Shown in pieces: positions 43,922 through 52,539 of a stretch of DNA of 64,000 nt. The notes under the pieces were generated by a model. It had not been told where the DNA came from and made no database searches. It was given only the letters and a program-made list of their open reading frames with translations. This DNA comes from Pseudomonadota bacterium (GTDB lineage: Bacteria; Pseudomonadota; Alphaproteobacteria; Rhizobiales; Hyphomicrobiaceae). Location: positions 141,954-205,953 of the forward strand of contig JAFAFW010000075.1 in NCBI GenBank assembly GCA_023423275.1. Direction: 5' to 3'. Each line of letters starts with the position of its first letter. The first letter of the stretch is position 1. Both the position numbers and the translations under genes were made by a program.

Positions 43922-43940
43922 CCCGTTACCGGGCTACTTT
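43915..43940. terminator. Bidirectional rho-independent terminator
   Basis: A perfect hairpin (gtagcccg, loop ttac, cgggctac) is flanked by aaa on the left and ttt on the right, so it can end both the TetR gene and the convergent importer operon. It overlaps the last codons of the TetR gene. Confidence 0.85.
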
Positions 43941-43948
43941 TGTTGATC

Positions 43949-45067
43949 TCAGTTCACGGGCACAAAAGCCCCGTCTTTGACGACCAAAATGATACCTCCG
44001 TAGCTTGGCGCTCTTTCAGGACCGATTGAATATTTGCCTTTGCCAAGGACGGATGGCATGTTCGTGATCTGGCTCAGCGCACCGCGCAAGCTCTCGCGTG
44101 TCACATTGGGCGCGGCCTTCAGCGCTGCTGTCTTGAAAAGCTGGACGGCGTTGTAGCCGACCGCAGCCCAGTTATCTGGCGGGGTATTGTAGCGCTTCTT
44201 AAACACCTCAACAAAATGCCGATTCAGCTCGGAAGGGGTGCCGGGATGATAGTCAGCGACCAGGTAAGTGCCCTCTACGGCCTTGCCGCCTGTTGTCAGG
44301 TAAGGCTGGGAGACATGGCCCGGGGGCGCGAGCAACTTTACGTCCTTGGATAGGCCAGCTTGGCGTGCCTGGAGCAACAGATTGGCCGCTTGCTCAGGCG
44401 GCATATAGAGCGAGATTGCATCAACTCCGGCGGAAGCAATTTTCGTACTTAGAGCGGTAAAGTCGCTATCCAGACTGCTAATGGTGTCATCGGCAACGAC
44501 CTGCGCACCGGCAGCCGCCATATGATCCCTCACCACCGTGCGCTGTTCGCTGAAAAGAATGTTGTCCCGCACGGAGACGAAAGCAATTTTCTTGATCTTC
44601 AACTGCTCGATACCGAATTTCGCGAGGCCAACCATGATGTCCGATGGCGCCTCGGGAATGGTGAAAATCCATTCGCCGATTTTCCGCACCGCTGGCGATG
44701 GGGTATTGGTGATCATGGGAATCTTCAAATCCATGACGAGCGGCCCGGCGGCCATCGCATCCGTCGACGTGTTGGGACCGATGATCGCAAGCGCGCGATC
44801 TTTCAGGGCCATTCGGCGCGCAAGGGTGACGGTTTGAGCGCGATCGCTGGCGGTATCTTCGAGAAGGAGATCAAGCTTGGTTCCGTTCACACCGCCCGCC
44901 GCGTTGATCTCTTCGACGGCAATGCGAATACCCTTCTCCATCGAGACGCCAACAAAGGCATAGGGACCTGTCATGGCGGTCGGCGCGCCAAGGACATACT
45001 TCTCCTGCGCGTGAGCGGCCAAGGGTAAGAGCGCCATGATGAGCGCCGCAATCGTTCTCAAAACCAT
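43949..45067 (-). CDS. Branched-chain amino acid-type ABC transporter substrate-binding protein
   Basis: A 372-residue periplasmic binding protein of the LivK/HAAT class. The signal peptide is LRTIAALIMALLPLAAHAQ. The mature protein shows the two-lobe pattern: GAPTAMTGPYAFVGVSMEKG, EINAAGGVNGTKLDLLLEDT, AIIGPNTSTDAMAAGPLV and GYNAVQLFKTAALKA. In alphaproteobacterial catabolic islands such proteins often bind aromatic acids or other carboxylates rather than leucine. The ATG at 45067 has ggaggaaacacct before it. It is the last gene of a five-gene importer operon (HMGFK) that ends at a strong terminator. Confidence 0.9.
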   Translation of the reverse strand: MVLRTIAALIMALLPLAAHAQEKYVLGAPTAMTGPYAFVGVSMEKGIRIAVEEINAAGGVNGTKLDLLLEDTASDRAQTVTLARRMALKDRALAIIGPNTSTDAMAAGPLVMDLKIPMITNTPSPAVRKIGEWIFTIPEAPSDIMVGLAKFGIEQLKIKKIAFVSVRDNILFSEQRTVVRDHMAAAGAQVVADDTISSLDSDFTALSTKIASAGVDAISLYMPPEQAANLLLQARQAGLSKDVKLLAPPGHVSQPYLTTGGKAVEGTYLVADYHPGTPSELNRHFVEVFKKRYNTPPDNWAAVGYNAVQLFKTAALKAAPNVTRESLRGALSQITNMPSVLGKGKYSIGPERAPSYGGIILVVKDGAFVPVN

Positions 45068-45091
45068 AGGTGTTTCCTCCATTTTGTTTGG

Positions 45092-45805
45092 TTATGTGTC
45101 GGCGCCCAGGTAGTGCGCGATGACGGTGCTATTGCTGGCGAGTTCAGCGCTCGGGCCTTCAAGGACGATGCGCCCGCGCTCGAGCACATAGGCGTAGCTC
45201 GTTGATGCTAGGGCCCGCCGGGCGTTTTGCTCCACGACGAGGATGCTCAGGCCGGCAGCGTTAAGTTTTTGAAGGCTCGCAAAAACCTCGTTCGACATGA
45301 GCGGCGAAAGGCCAAGGCTCGGCTCGTCCAGCAAAAGGAGCTTCGGCGCCCCCATCAGGGCGCGGCCGATCGCGAGCATCTGTTGCTGCCCGCCCGACAA
45401 CGAAGCCGCCATTTGCTGCCGGCGTTCCTTGAGGATGGGGAATACAGAGAAGATGTTCTCAAGGGACATTTCGGTGTGGCCCGACCGGCGTCGCGCGGCA
45501 ATTCGGCCAAGTTCGAGGTTTTCTTCAACCGACAGCGGTCCGAGAATCTGGCGGCCCTCCGGAACTTGCAAGAGACCGAGTTGGGCAATGCGATGGGCTG
45601 GCAAGCCTGCCGCTCCTGAACCGTCAAAAACGACGCTTCCAGCTTTGGGCTTCAGGACGCCGCTGACGGTGTTGAGCAGGGTACTTTTGCCCGCTCCGTT
45701 GGCGCCGATCAGCGCGCGCATCTCGCCCTTGGGCACGTGCAGGTTGACACCGCGGAGGGCCTCGATGCCACCATAGGACGTTGCGAGCGAGGTTACGCGC
45801 AGCAT
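45092..45805 (-). CDS. livF: ABC transporter ATP-binding protein, LivF type
   Basis: A 237-residue ATPase. Walker A is GANGAGKSTLLNTVSG, the signature is SLSGGQQQMLAIGRALMG and Walker B KLLLLDEPSLGLSPLM, with the H-loop equivalent in ILVVEQNARRAL. It energises uptake together with LivG and the LivHM permeases. The start MLRVTSLATSYGG and the length fit the family. It lies 3 bp after livG and 24 bp before the binding-protein gene. Confidence 0.93.
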   Translation of the reverse strand: MLRVTSLATSYGGIEALRGVNLHVPKGEMRALIGANGAGKSTLLNTVSGVLKPKAGSVVFDGSGAAGLPAHRIAQLGLLQVPEGRQILGPLSVEENLELGRIAARRRSGHTEMSLENIFSVFPILKERRQQMAASLSGGQQQMLAIGRALMGAPKLLLLDEPSLGLSPLMSNEVFASLQKLNAAGLSILVVEQNARRALASTSYAYVLERGRIVLEGPSAELASNSTVIAHYLGADT

Positions 45806-45808
45806 AGG

Positions 45809-46561
45809 CTATCCTAGGTAAGCGCTGACAACGCGCGGATCATTTCGAACGCGCTCGGGGGTGCCTGAGCATATCAGCCGCCCCTGGTCGACGGCATAGA
45901 TCTCCTTGCAGATGCGCATGACGAATCGCACATTGTGTTCAATAAGCAGAATGGCGAGGCCGCTTGCTGCAAGAGATTCGAACAATTCGCCGAGCTCAGT
46001 CGCCTCCACGTCGTTCATTCCCGCAACAGGCTCATCCAGGAGCAGAACAAGGGGCGAAAGCGCCAGCGCGCGCGCAATTTCCACGCGCCTCTGGTGTCCA
46101 TAAGCCAGTTCTCCGGCGGGCCGGTCAGCAAGATGCTCGATATTGAGCGTCTTGAGTAGGGCAGCCGCTTTGTTGCGAAGCAGGTTGCGCTCGCGCACTG
46201 CGCCCGGAAGCCCTAGCAGGTTGGCTAAGAGCGATGTCACTTCCTGGCGGTGATAGCCGATGACGACATTTTCCAGGACGGTGGCGTGCGTCAGCAGTCG
46301 AATGTTCTGAAATGTCCGGCTGACACCAAGGCGGGCGATGCCTTCCGGGGCCAACGTGGTGATATCCTGCTCGCCGAGCGTGATGCGGCCAGAGGTCGGA
46401 CGCAGCATTCCGGTAAGAAGATTGACGACGGTCGTTTTCCCCGCACCGTTCGGGCCAATCAGGCCCGTGATCATGCCCGGTTGGATCGCAAGGCTGAGGC
46501 CATCAACGGCATGGATGCCTCCGAAGCTTTTCGAGACGCCATGAAGCGCAAGGACACTCAT
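45809..46561 (-). CDS. livG: ABC transporter ATP-binding protein, LivG type
   Basis: A 250-residue ATPase with Walker A GPNGAGKTTVVNLLTG, the LivG-specific insertion that includes GVSRTFQNIRLLTHATVLEN, signature ELAYGHQRRVEIARALAL and Walker B PLVLLLDEPVAGMNDVE. It pairs with LivF in the importer. The ATG at 46561 overlaps the TGA of the permease gene LivM (ATGA), which decides the start over the in-frame ATG at 46579. Confidence 0.93.
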   Translation of the reverse strand: MSVLALHGVSKSFGGIHAVDGLSLAIQPGMITGLIGPNGAGKTTVVNLLTGMLRPTSGRITLGEQDITTLAPEGIARLGVSRTFQNIRLLTHATVLENVVIGYHRQEVTSLLANLLGLPGAVRERNLLRNKAAALLKTLNIEHLADRPAGELAYGHQRRVEIARALALSPLVLLLDEPVAGMNDVEATELGELFESLAASGLAILLIEHNVRFVMRICKEIYAVDQGRLICSGTPERVRNDPRVVSAYLG

Positions 46562-47412
46562 GGCACGATCCTGCGCCAATAACGAAGCGCGAGCTGCTTC
46601 AATGTGTCAACAACGCCAAGCGGCATGAAAATCATGACGGCCACAAGGATGGTGCCATGAACGAGATAGCGCAACTCATCGAGCCCGCGAACAAGTTCGG
46701 GGAGCGCCATGAGCGCGATTGTGCCAACAAGTGGCCCTGCCACAGAACTCCGCCCGCCAAGCACAACGGCTGTCAGCGCGGCGACAACCATCTCAAAGCC
46801 GAATTGGCCTGGCACGATGCTGTAGCTATGCAGCGCGTAGAGCCCACCTGCGAACCCACCCAGGCACCCTGAAAGCGCGAAGGCCAGCGCGTGGTAGCGG
46901 TAGACCGATACGCCAAGCGCAACCGCCGCGGTTTCATCCTGGCGGACGGCATCAAAGGCGCGCCCCACGGAATAGCGGTTCATGGCCCACATTAGGTAGA
47001 GGAGGACGGCGGTGATGAAGATCAAATGCACGGGCTTAACGGTGGCAGGGATGTTGTTAAGCCCAAAGGCGCCTCCGGTAATGCGCTCGGAGTAGAGAAA
47101 GACGGAGATGACGATCTGGACGAAAGCGAGCGTCGCAACCGCCTGGAAAATCCCGCGCACACGCGAGAGCGGCAGGGCGATCAGCAAGCCCGCCACCAGA
47201 CCAACGAGCGCTGCGATCATAAGCGCGAGGATGGTGCCAAGGCCGAGGCTAATGACCGCAAGCCCAGCCGCATACGCACCTAGGGATACAAATCCAGCGC
47301 TCGCAATCGAGAACACGCCCGCGCGAAAGACGACGTACTGGCTGTAGGCAATGATGGCGTGAATGAGGATAGCGGCGAAAAGATAGTCATAGACGCTGAA
47401 AAACTCGCTCAT
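46558..47412 (-). CDS. livM: Branched-chain amino acid-type ABC transporter permease, LivM type
   Basis: A 284-residue inner-membrane permease with about eight hydrophobic segments. Family landmarks are GVFSIASAGFVSLGAYAAGL, ALPLSRVRGIFQAVATLAFV, GGAFGLNNIP and the EAA-like loop GRAFDAVRQDETAAVALGVS, followed by ALSGCLGGFAGGLYALHS. It forms the channel with LivH. Its ATG overlaps the livH stop and its TGA overlaps the livG ATG, so livHMG are translationally linked. Confidence 0.93.
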   Translation of the reverse strand: MSEFFSVYDYLFAAILIHAIIAYSQYVVFRAGVFSIASAGFVSLGAYAAGLAVISLGLGTILALMIAALVGLVAGLLIALPLSRVRGIFQAVATLAFVQIVISVFLYSERITGGAFGLNNIPATVKPVHLIFITAVLLYLMWAMNRYSVGRAFDAVRQDETAAVALGVSVYRYHALAFALSGCLGGFAGGLYALHSYSIVPGQFGFEMVVAALTAVVLGGRSSVAGPLVGTIALMALPELVRGLDELRYLVHGTILVAVMIFMPLGVVDTLKQLALRYWRRIVP

Positions 47413-48299
47413 TTTCCGCTGCTTCCGGTAACGAGGCTGGTATCTCCGAAGAGGCCGGACGGGCGGAGCAACAAGATGATGAAGAGGAAGGAATAGACGA
47501 CCGCGTCAACGAGCGTGGAGTATGGCGAGATGGTAACAAGAGTCTCGACAACGCCTAAAGCGAGACCTGCAAAAACCGCGCCGCCGATACTGCCGAGTCC
47601 GCCGATCACAACGATGACGATGGCGCGAAGCATGAACGGCTCGCCCATCAGGAAGTGAACGGAGTTGAAGGCTAGGCCAATGATGACGCCTGCGCCACCC
47701 GCAAGCGCACCTGCAAGGAAAAACGTCTGGAGATAAATCGAATTCGGGTTGATGCCGAGCAGGCCTGCCGTGCGTTGGCTGATGGCGACGGCCCGTATCT
47801 GCCGCCCAAAGGATGTTCCATATAGATAGAAGTACAGTCCCGCCGAAACCAGCAGGGACAGGAAAAAGATGGTGATCTGCAGGAGAGTGAGGCGAACGCT
47901 AAGGAACTGGAAGGTTATCAGGGGAAAGGATTCGAACGGAAAGCGCATGATCTGGGTGGCGGACACTTGCTGGGCAATGCTTATCAGGATGAGGCTCGCC
48001 CCGATACTGCCGACGATCGGCGCGAACTCCAGTTCGCCGCGCTTGCGAATGGGGCGGAACACAAGCAGCTCTAGAGCCAGCCCGATCAGTCCGCCTGCGG
48101 CTATGCCTGAAAGCAGAGAAACCGGCATGGGAAGCCCGGCCCTTGCCGTGTAAAGGCCGGCAAACGCGCCCCACATAAAAACTGACCCGTGCGCGAGGTT
48201 CAATATCCGTTGCACGCTAAAAATAAGCGTGAACCCGGCGGCGAAGAGCGCGTACACGCTGCCGACAACGACGCCGTTTATAAGTTGCTGGGCAATCAA
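47409..48299 (-). CDS. livH: Branched-chain amino acid-type ABC transporter permease, LivH type
   Basis: A 296-residue permease beginning MIAQQLINGVVVGSVYALFA, the standard LivH start. FTLIFSVQRILNLAHGSVFM, RQIRAVAISQRTAGLLGINP (EAA loop) and AGALAGGAGVIIGL are characteristic. The start codon is a TTG at 48299 with gaggtaag upstream. It is the first gene of the importer operon. A TetR-like operator and candidate promoter lie 70-90 bp upstream. Confidence 0.92.
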   Translation of the reverse strand: MIAQQLINGVVVGSVYALFAAGFTLIFSVQRILNLAHGSVFMWGAFAGLYTARAGLPMPVSLLSGIAAGGLIGLALELLVFRPIRKRGELEFAPIVGSIGASLILISIAQQVSATQIMRFPFESFPLITFQFLSVRLTLLQITIFFLSLLVSAGLYFYLYGTSFGRQIRAVAISQRTAGLLGINPNSIYLQTFFLAGALAGGAGVIIGLAFNSVHFLMGEPFMLRAIVIVVIGGLGSIGGAVFAGLALGVVETLVTISPYSTLVDAVVYSFLFIILLLRPSGLFGDTSLVTGSSGK

Positions 48300-48368
48300 C
48301 TTCGTCTTACCTCGATTTGGGCGCGCAACCTACGCGGCTCCTCAGCACGAGATCCCGTTTTTGGGTAC

Positions 48369-48390
48369 CAAACAAACGTTCGATTGACAA
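48369..48390 (-). promoter_or_regulatory. Candidate TetR operator and promoter of the livHMGFK operon
   Basis: The 16-mer caaacaaacgttcgat at 48369-48384 matches the site at 50095-50110 (read in reverse) at 15 of 16 positions. On the minus strand it lies between a ttgtca and a taccca spaced by 17 bases, which could be the -35 and -10 elements of the importer promoter. A repressor bound there would block the promoter. The exact -10 is uncertain. Confidence 0.6.
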
Positions 48391-48437
48391 CCAAAACCGA
48401 GCATTCCGTTCGCTTTTTCTTTATTCCGAAACCCGCA

Positions 48438-48863
48438 CTACGGCGCTAGACGCGCGGCGAAGAGCGGTCCGTCATCGTATTTCGCAACGACCACACGGAT
48501 GCGTTTACCAATTGCGACTGGCGTAACTTCACCAACCATGCGGCACAGGAAGCGAACACCATCCGCGAGATCCACGACGCCGATGCAGTAAGGAATTTCC
48601 TTCCCAAATGCGCGAGGAACGACGTGCACGCGCGTGAAGCTGTAAAGTGTGCCTTCCTGTTTGAGTTCGACCCACTGGATTTTTTCCGACCAGCACGCGC
48701 GGCAAAGCGGCCGAGGAGGAAAGGAGAACTGCCCACAATCACCGCAGCGCGTCGTCATCAGGCGGCCGCTATCCAGCGCATCCCAAAAAGGCCGCGTAAA
48801 TGTCGACACACGTGGAGGAAACGGGCGCTTACCCGGAAACGGGACAAATTCGAGCGTGCTCAC
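48438..48863 (-). CDS. OB-fold/Zn-ribbon protein, DUF35 type
   Basis: A 141-residue protein. The N-terminal rubredoxin-like zinc ribbon has TTRCGDCGQFSFPPRPLCRACW (C-x2-C and C-x2-C), followed by an OB fold (YSFTRVHVVPRAFGKEIPYC onward). DUF35 proteins act as partners of thiolase-superfamily enzymes and of MaoC-like hydratases, for example ChsH2 domains with the Ltp2 aldolase in steroid side-chain degradation. Its ATG overlaps the stop of the thiolase-like gene by four bases, the usual pairing, so the two products probably form one complex. Confidence 0.87.
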   Translation of the reverse strand: MSTLEFVPFPGKRPFPPRVSTFTRPFWDALDSGRLMTTRCGDCGQFSFPPRPLCRACWSEKIQWVELKQEGTLYSFTRVHVVPRAFGKEIPYCIGVVDLADGVRFLCRMVGEVTPVAIGKRIRVVVAKYDDGPLFAARLAP

Positions 48864-50053
48864 GGATGGGCCTCCAGAATATGGGCAAGGGCGGCGTTAT
48901 AGTTTCCAAGCTCGGAAACCGTCATGCAGGTTTCAGGGTTGCGCACCTGCCGTTCACCCGCCATGCCTAGCAATTGCGTGCAGGCCTCAAAGAGGTCGTA
49001 CATGGGAGTCACTTCCGGCGGATGCCCACGTGAAAGGTGGCCTCCCGACGTGTTAACCGGGCGCGCACCGTCGAAGGCGGAAATACCTTCGGTGGCAGCC
49101 GTCCAACCCCTGCCACGAGGGAGCAGGCCGATCGACTCGATGCAAAGGACTTCAACGATCGTGCAAGGGGAATAGATCTGGAACATAGATACGTCCTGCA
49201 GCTTCATGTTCGCGCGGGTGAGGGCTGAACCCGAGGCGCGGGCAATGCTCTCGTAAGCCAGCATATCGACATGCTTGTCGGAGAGTTGGTGCTCGCCTTC
49301 GTGGTAGAAGCCCCTTGAACGGACAAGTACATAAGGACGTTTGGCGGCGCGCGCCACCTCCTCGCTTACAACGACCATGGCAACCGCGCCGTCCGCGCGC
49401 CCGGGAACTTCGAGCAACCCCAGGGGCTCTACGATCATGCGTTGAGCAAGAACTTCTTCGAGCGTGATGAGGTCCCGGAATTGTGCGATGGGATTAAGGC
49501 TAGCCTGGCGCCTGTTCTTAACGGCGACCTCAGCAATTTGGGCCCGCTTCACATCGTGCTCATGCATGTACCGGTGCATATTGATTGCGTACCAGGAGAT
49601 TGGCACCGCCCCAAAGATGGACTGAAAATCGACATCGCCAGTAAGCCTGATGCTGTAGTCAAGATGGTCTGCGGTTGGCACACCAGACTCAAAATGCGCG
49701 CCGATGGAGAGCACAACATCGCTTTCGCCAGCACAAACGAGCCTCACCGCTTCGTCAAACGCGTGTCCGCCCGTCATGCCGTTACCAAGCACCTGGATGA
49801 CGGTCGAAGTGGCCTTGAGGCCGAGGTAGCTTGTGAGGACCGTGTGAAAGTAACCCTGCTTTGTGTGATCGCCCGGATGCGCAACGACAACGCCTGAAAC
49901 GTCTTCCTTGGTAAGCCCAGCCATCTTGAACGCGTCCAGCGCCACGCGGGCCGCAAGCTCGTGTTCAAGCGGCGTGTCCCTTCCATCCTTCGTCCGCTGA
50001 TAAATCCCCACGGGCACCGCAGCGAACCCGAGAATGGCTGCCCTTCGCATCAT
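48860..50053 (-). CDS. Thiolase-superfamily protein, lipid-transfer (SCP-x) branch, lacking the nucleophilic cysteine
   Basis: A 397-residue protein of the thiolase fold: start RRAAILGFAAVPVGIY, LDAFKMAGLTKEDVSGVVVA in the first lobe, and ARPVNTSGGHLSRGHPPEVTP in the second, with the His of GHP. At the position of the CxSG nucleophile of SCP-x thiolases this protein has GMTG (residues 92-95 in LGNGMTGGHAFDEAV), so Cys is replaced by Gly92. The loss suggests a thiolase-like aldolase (compare Ltp2) rather than a beta-ketothiolase; the alignment is by eye. It is transcribed away from the acyl-CoA ligase from a shared promoter region. Confidence 0.85.
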   Translation of the reverse strand: MMRRAAILGFAAVPVGIYQRTKDGRDTPLEHELAARVALDAFKMAGLTKEDVSGVVVAHPGDHTKQGYFHTVLTSYLGLKATSTVIQVLGNGMTGGHAFDEAVRLVCAGESDVVLSIGAHFESGVPTADHLDYSIRLTGDVDFQSIFGAVPISWYAINMHRYMHEHDVKRAQIAEVAVKNRRQASLNPIAQFRDLITLEEVLAQRMIVEPLGLLEVPGRADGAVAMVVVSEEVARAAKRPYVLVRSRGFYHEGEHQLSDKHVDMLAYESIARASGSALTRANMKLQDVSMFQIYSPCTIVEVLCIESIGLLPRGRGWTAATEGISAFDGARPVNTSGGHLSRGHPPEVTPMYDLFEACTQLLGMAGERQVRNPETCMTVSELGNYNAALAHILEAHP

Positions 50054-50094
50054 GATCCTCTCGTACTGAATTCTGGTTGGTGCTATTTTTATCT

Positions 50095-50136
50095 ATCAAA
50101 CGTTTGTTTGACAAGTATTGTCATTTTACCAGATGT
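50095..50136. promoter_or_regulatory. Candidate TetR operator in the thiolase/ligase divergent promoter
   Basis: The block atcaaacgtttgtttg at 50095-50110 contains the perfect palindrome caaacgtttg. Its reverse complement matches the site before livH at 15 of 16 bases. It overlaps a ttgaca (50108-50113) that with agatgt 17 bases downstream could form the promoter of the acyl-CoA ligase gene. A second, weaker half-site (gatgtttgtta) lies at 50132-50142. Confidence 0.6.
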
Positions 50137-50179
50137 TTGTTAGAGCCCGTGTCGGCTTGGTGAGTTTTGGGAGGTAGTC

Positions 50180-51811
50180 GTGCTACAGCATAAATCTTAT
50201 GCCGACGCTGTCTCAGCATTCCGCTGGCAAATTCCATCGGAGCTGAACCTGGGGTTCGAGCTTTGCGACAAGCACGCAATTGACGCTGATCGCCTCGCCT
50301 TGATTTCTATTGGTGAGTGTGGCGTCGAAAAATTCACCTTTCGCCAGATTGAGTGCCAATCCAATAAGCTCGGCAATGCGCTTCTGCATCTTGGCGTGCG
50401 CCGCGGCGACAGGGTTGGCATTCTGCTCTCTCAGCGACCCGAGACAGGCATCTCACATGTGGCGTGTTTCAAGATCGGCGCCATATCGCTCCCCCTCTTC
50501 ACGCAGTTTGGCCCCGATGCGGTACGGTTTCGCCTAGCCAACAGCAGTTCCGTCGCGTTGATTACGGATGAAGAAAACATTCAAAAAGTGCTGGCTGTGC
50601 GCGATGACCTGCCAGAACTGCGCGCGATTATCGTCGTGGATAGGCCATCGACCAAAGAGACGATCGGATACCAAGATCTAGTCGAAAAATCGTCGGATTC
50701 CCTCACGCTCGCTAAAACATTGGCGAACGATCCCGCGCTGATTGTTTATACTTCGGGAACAACAGGCCCGCCGAAGGGAGCGCTGCATGCGCACCGTATT
50801 ATGGAGGCGCACAAACCTGCTATCGATTTCACGCAAGACGGGTTTCCGGTGTCAGGGGATTGTTTCTGGACCCCTGCGGAATGGGCGTGGGGGGGTGGCT
50901 TGTTCAATTCCCTCTTTGGAAGCTGGTGCTCAGGCGTGCCCATTGTGGCACACAGGTTTCGTAAGTTCGACCCGGAGCAAGCTTTCCACCTGATCGCACA
51001 ACATGGCGTGCGCAACTCTTTCATGCCGCCAACCGCGCTGAAAATGATGCGCGAGGTTCCGGCGTCCAAGCGGCCAAATCTTGACATGCGCAGCATCAAT
51101 AGCGGTGGTGAATCGCTAGGTGCGGAAACGCTGGAATGGGCGAAAGAAGTTTTCGGTCTGACGATCAACGAGTTTTGGGGGCAGACGGAAGCCAACTTTC
51201 TCACCGGGAATTCAGCCAAGCTAATGCCGACGAAGCCGGGATCGATCGGCAGAGCCACACCTGGTCACACGATTGAAGTCGTGAACGAGGCTGGAGAAAT
51301 CTTGCCACGTGGGCAGACAGGCATCATTGCGGCGAAGGGACCTGATCCCATCTTTTTTCTCAACTACTGGAACAACCCTGAAGGGACGAAGGCCAAGTTT
51401 GCCGGAGATTGGTTGTTGACCGGCGATACGGGTTATCAGGACGACGACGGCTTCTTTTGGTTCCAGGGCCGGAACGACGACATCATTTCAAGTGGAGCTT
51501 ACCGCATCGGCCCGTCTGAAATTGAAAGCTGCATTGCTTCGCATGCTGACGTAGCAGCAGTTGCCGTCATCGGCGCGCCTGATCCGTTGCGCGGTGAAAT
51601 TGTGAAGGCGTTCGTGGTTCTCAATGAGGGCACGTCGGCGAGCGATGACCTCAAAAAGAGCATCCAGTCGCTCGTGCGCCAGAGGCTTGCCGCCTACCAA
51701 TATCCGCGGGAAGTGGAGTTTATGGAATGCCTTCCCATGACGCCTTCGGGCAAAGTTCAGCGCTCCGAGCTGCGCGCCCTTGAGAAGCGCAGGCGGCAAG
51801 GCGAAACCTGA
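50180..51811 (+). CDS. Acyl-CoA synthetase (AMP-forming, medium-chain/benzoate-like)
   Basis: A 543-residue adenylate-forming ligase that would activate an organic acid to its CoA thioester. Motifs: LIVYTSGTTGPPKGALHAHR (A3), EFWGQTEANFL (A5), DWLLTGDTGYQDDDGFFW (A7), GRNDDIISSGAYRIGPSEIE (A8), and the catalytic lysine in TPSGKVQRSEL (A10). The sequence resembles medium-chain acyl-CoA synthetases more than acetyl-CoA synthetase. It starts at a GTG with gggaggtagtc before it. It diverges from the thiolase-like gene and probably performs the first step of the island pathway; the acid is unknown. Confidence 0.9.
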   Translation: MLQHKSYADAVSAFRWQIPSELNLGFELCDKHAIDADRLALISIGECGVEKFTFRQIECQSNKLGNALLHLGVRRGDRVGILLSQRPETGISHVACFKIGAISLPLFTQFGPDAVRFRLANSSSVALITDEENIQKVLAVRDDLPELRAIIVVDRPSTKETIGYQDLVEKSSDSLTLAKTLANDPALIVYTSGTTGPPKGALHAHRIMEAHKPAIDFTQDGFPVSGDCFWTPAEWAWGGGLFNSLFGSWCSGVPIVAHRFRKFDPEQAFHLIAQHGVRNSFMPPTALKMMREVPASKRPNLDMRSINSGGESLGAETLEWAKEVFGLTINEFWGQTEANFLTGNSAKLMPTKPGSIGRATPGHTIEVVNEAGEILPRGQTGIIAAKGPDPIFFLNYWNNPEGTKAKFAGDWLLTGDTGYQDDDGFFWFQGRNDDIISSGAYRIGPSEIESCIASHADVAAVAVIGAPDPLRGEIVKAFVVLNEGTSASDDLKKSIQSLVRQRLAAYQYPREVEFMECLPMTPSGKVQRSELRALEKRRRQGET

Positions 51812-51834
51812 TGGACCAAGCACAAGGCGGAACC

Positions 51835-52539
51835 CTAGGTATCAATCCAGTGGGCCACCTCGGAAATATTCGCACGGGCTGTGCGATATTGGTTTGCGGG
51901 GGCTGCTTGGTCTCCGTACCCGAATGCGATTCCACAAACGATGAGGCGGTCCGGGCCGAGGTTGAGACGCGCGCGCCAGAATTCAGGGTAAGCGGCAAGC
52001 GCGGCCTGGGGGATGGAATCTATCTTGAGCGAGCGCGCGGCAAGACAGAAATTGCTTACATACGCTCCGCAGTCGACGGCGCCATACACCCCTAGTTCCT
52101 TTTGAGTGCTGATGATGGCGACATGCGGCGCGCCGAAGAACCGGAAATTTTCTATGCGCTGCCGCTCGGCAGCTGCCTTATCGTTTCGGTCCACGCCGGC
52201 GGCTTCGTAGAGTTGAAAGCCGGAGGCGCGGCGGCGTTCCAGATAGACGCCGGGATAGGACTCCGGCCATGTGAGGTCGGGACATGGCTGATGGTGTTGA
52301 ACGTACTGTAGAAGTTCGTTGCGGAGGGCATCCGTAGCGCGCGGACTAAAGATTGACACTTGCCATGGTTGCGCATTGCACCAGGACGCTGTTCGCTGGG
52401 CAAGCACGAGTATGCGCTCAATAAGAGGCTGCGGTATGGGGTCTGAAAGAAAGGCGCGGCAGCTAGAGCGATGGCTTAGTAGCGATTCAAACAAATGGTC
52501 AGGCGTGGAAGAATTTCCCGAGCTTGCCACCGCTCTCAT
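51835..52539 (-). CDS. Nitroreductase family flavoprotein
   Basis: A 234-residue FMN-dependent nitroreductase-fold protein. It shows the typical SHRSSCRAFLSDPIPQPLIE (FMN phosphate contacts R-S), RTASWCNAQPWQVSIFSPRA and late CGIAFGYGDQAAPANQYRTAR. Family members reduce nitro groups, flavins or quinones with NAD(P)H. Its ATG overlaps the TGA of the HpaB-family monooxygenase gene (ATGA), so it may serve as the reduced-flavin supplier of that enzyme, a role filled elsewhere by HpaC-like reductases. It is the last gene of that two-gene minus-strand unit. Confidence 0.88.
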   Translation of the reverse strand: MRAVASSGNSSTPDHLFESLLSHRSSCRAFLSDPIPQPLIERILVLAQRTASWCNAQPWQVSIFSPRATDALRNELLQYVQHHQPCPDLTWPESYPGVYLERRRASGFQLYEAAGVDRNDKAAAERQRIENFRFFGAPHVAIISTQKELGVYGAVDCGAYVSNFCLAARSLKIDSIPQAALAAYPEFWRARLNLGPDRLIVCGIAFGYGDQAAPANQYRTARANISEVAHWIDT

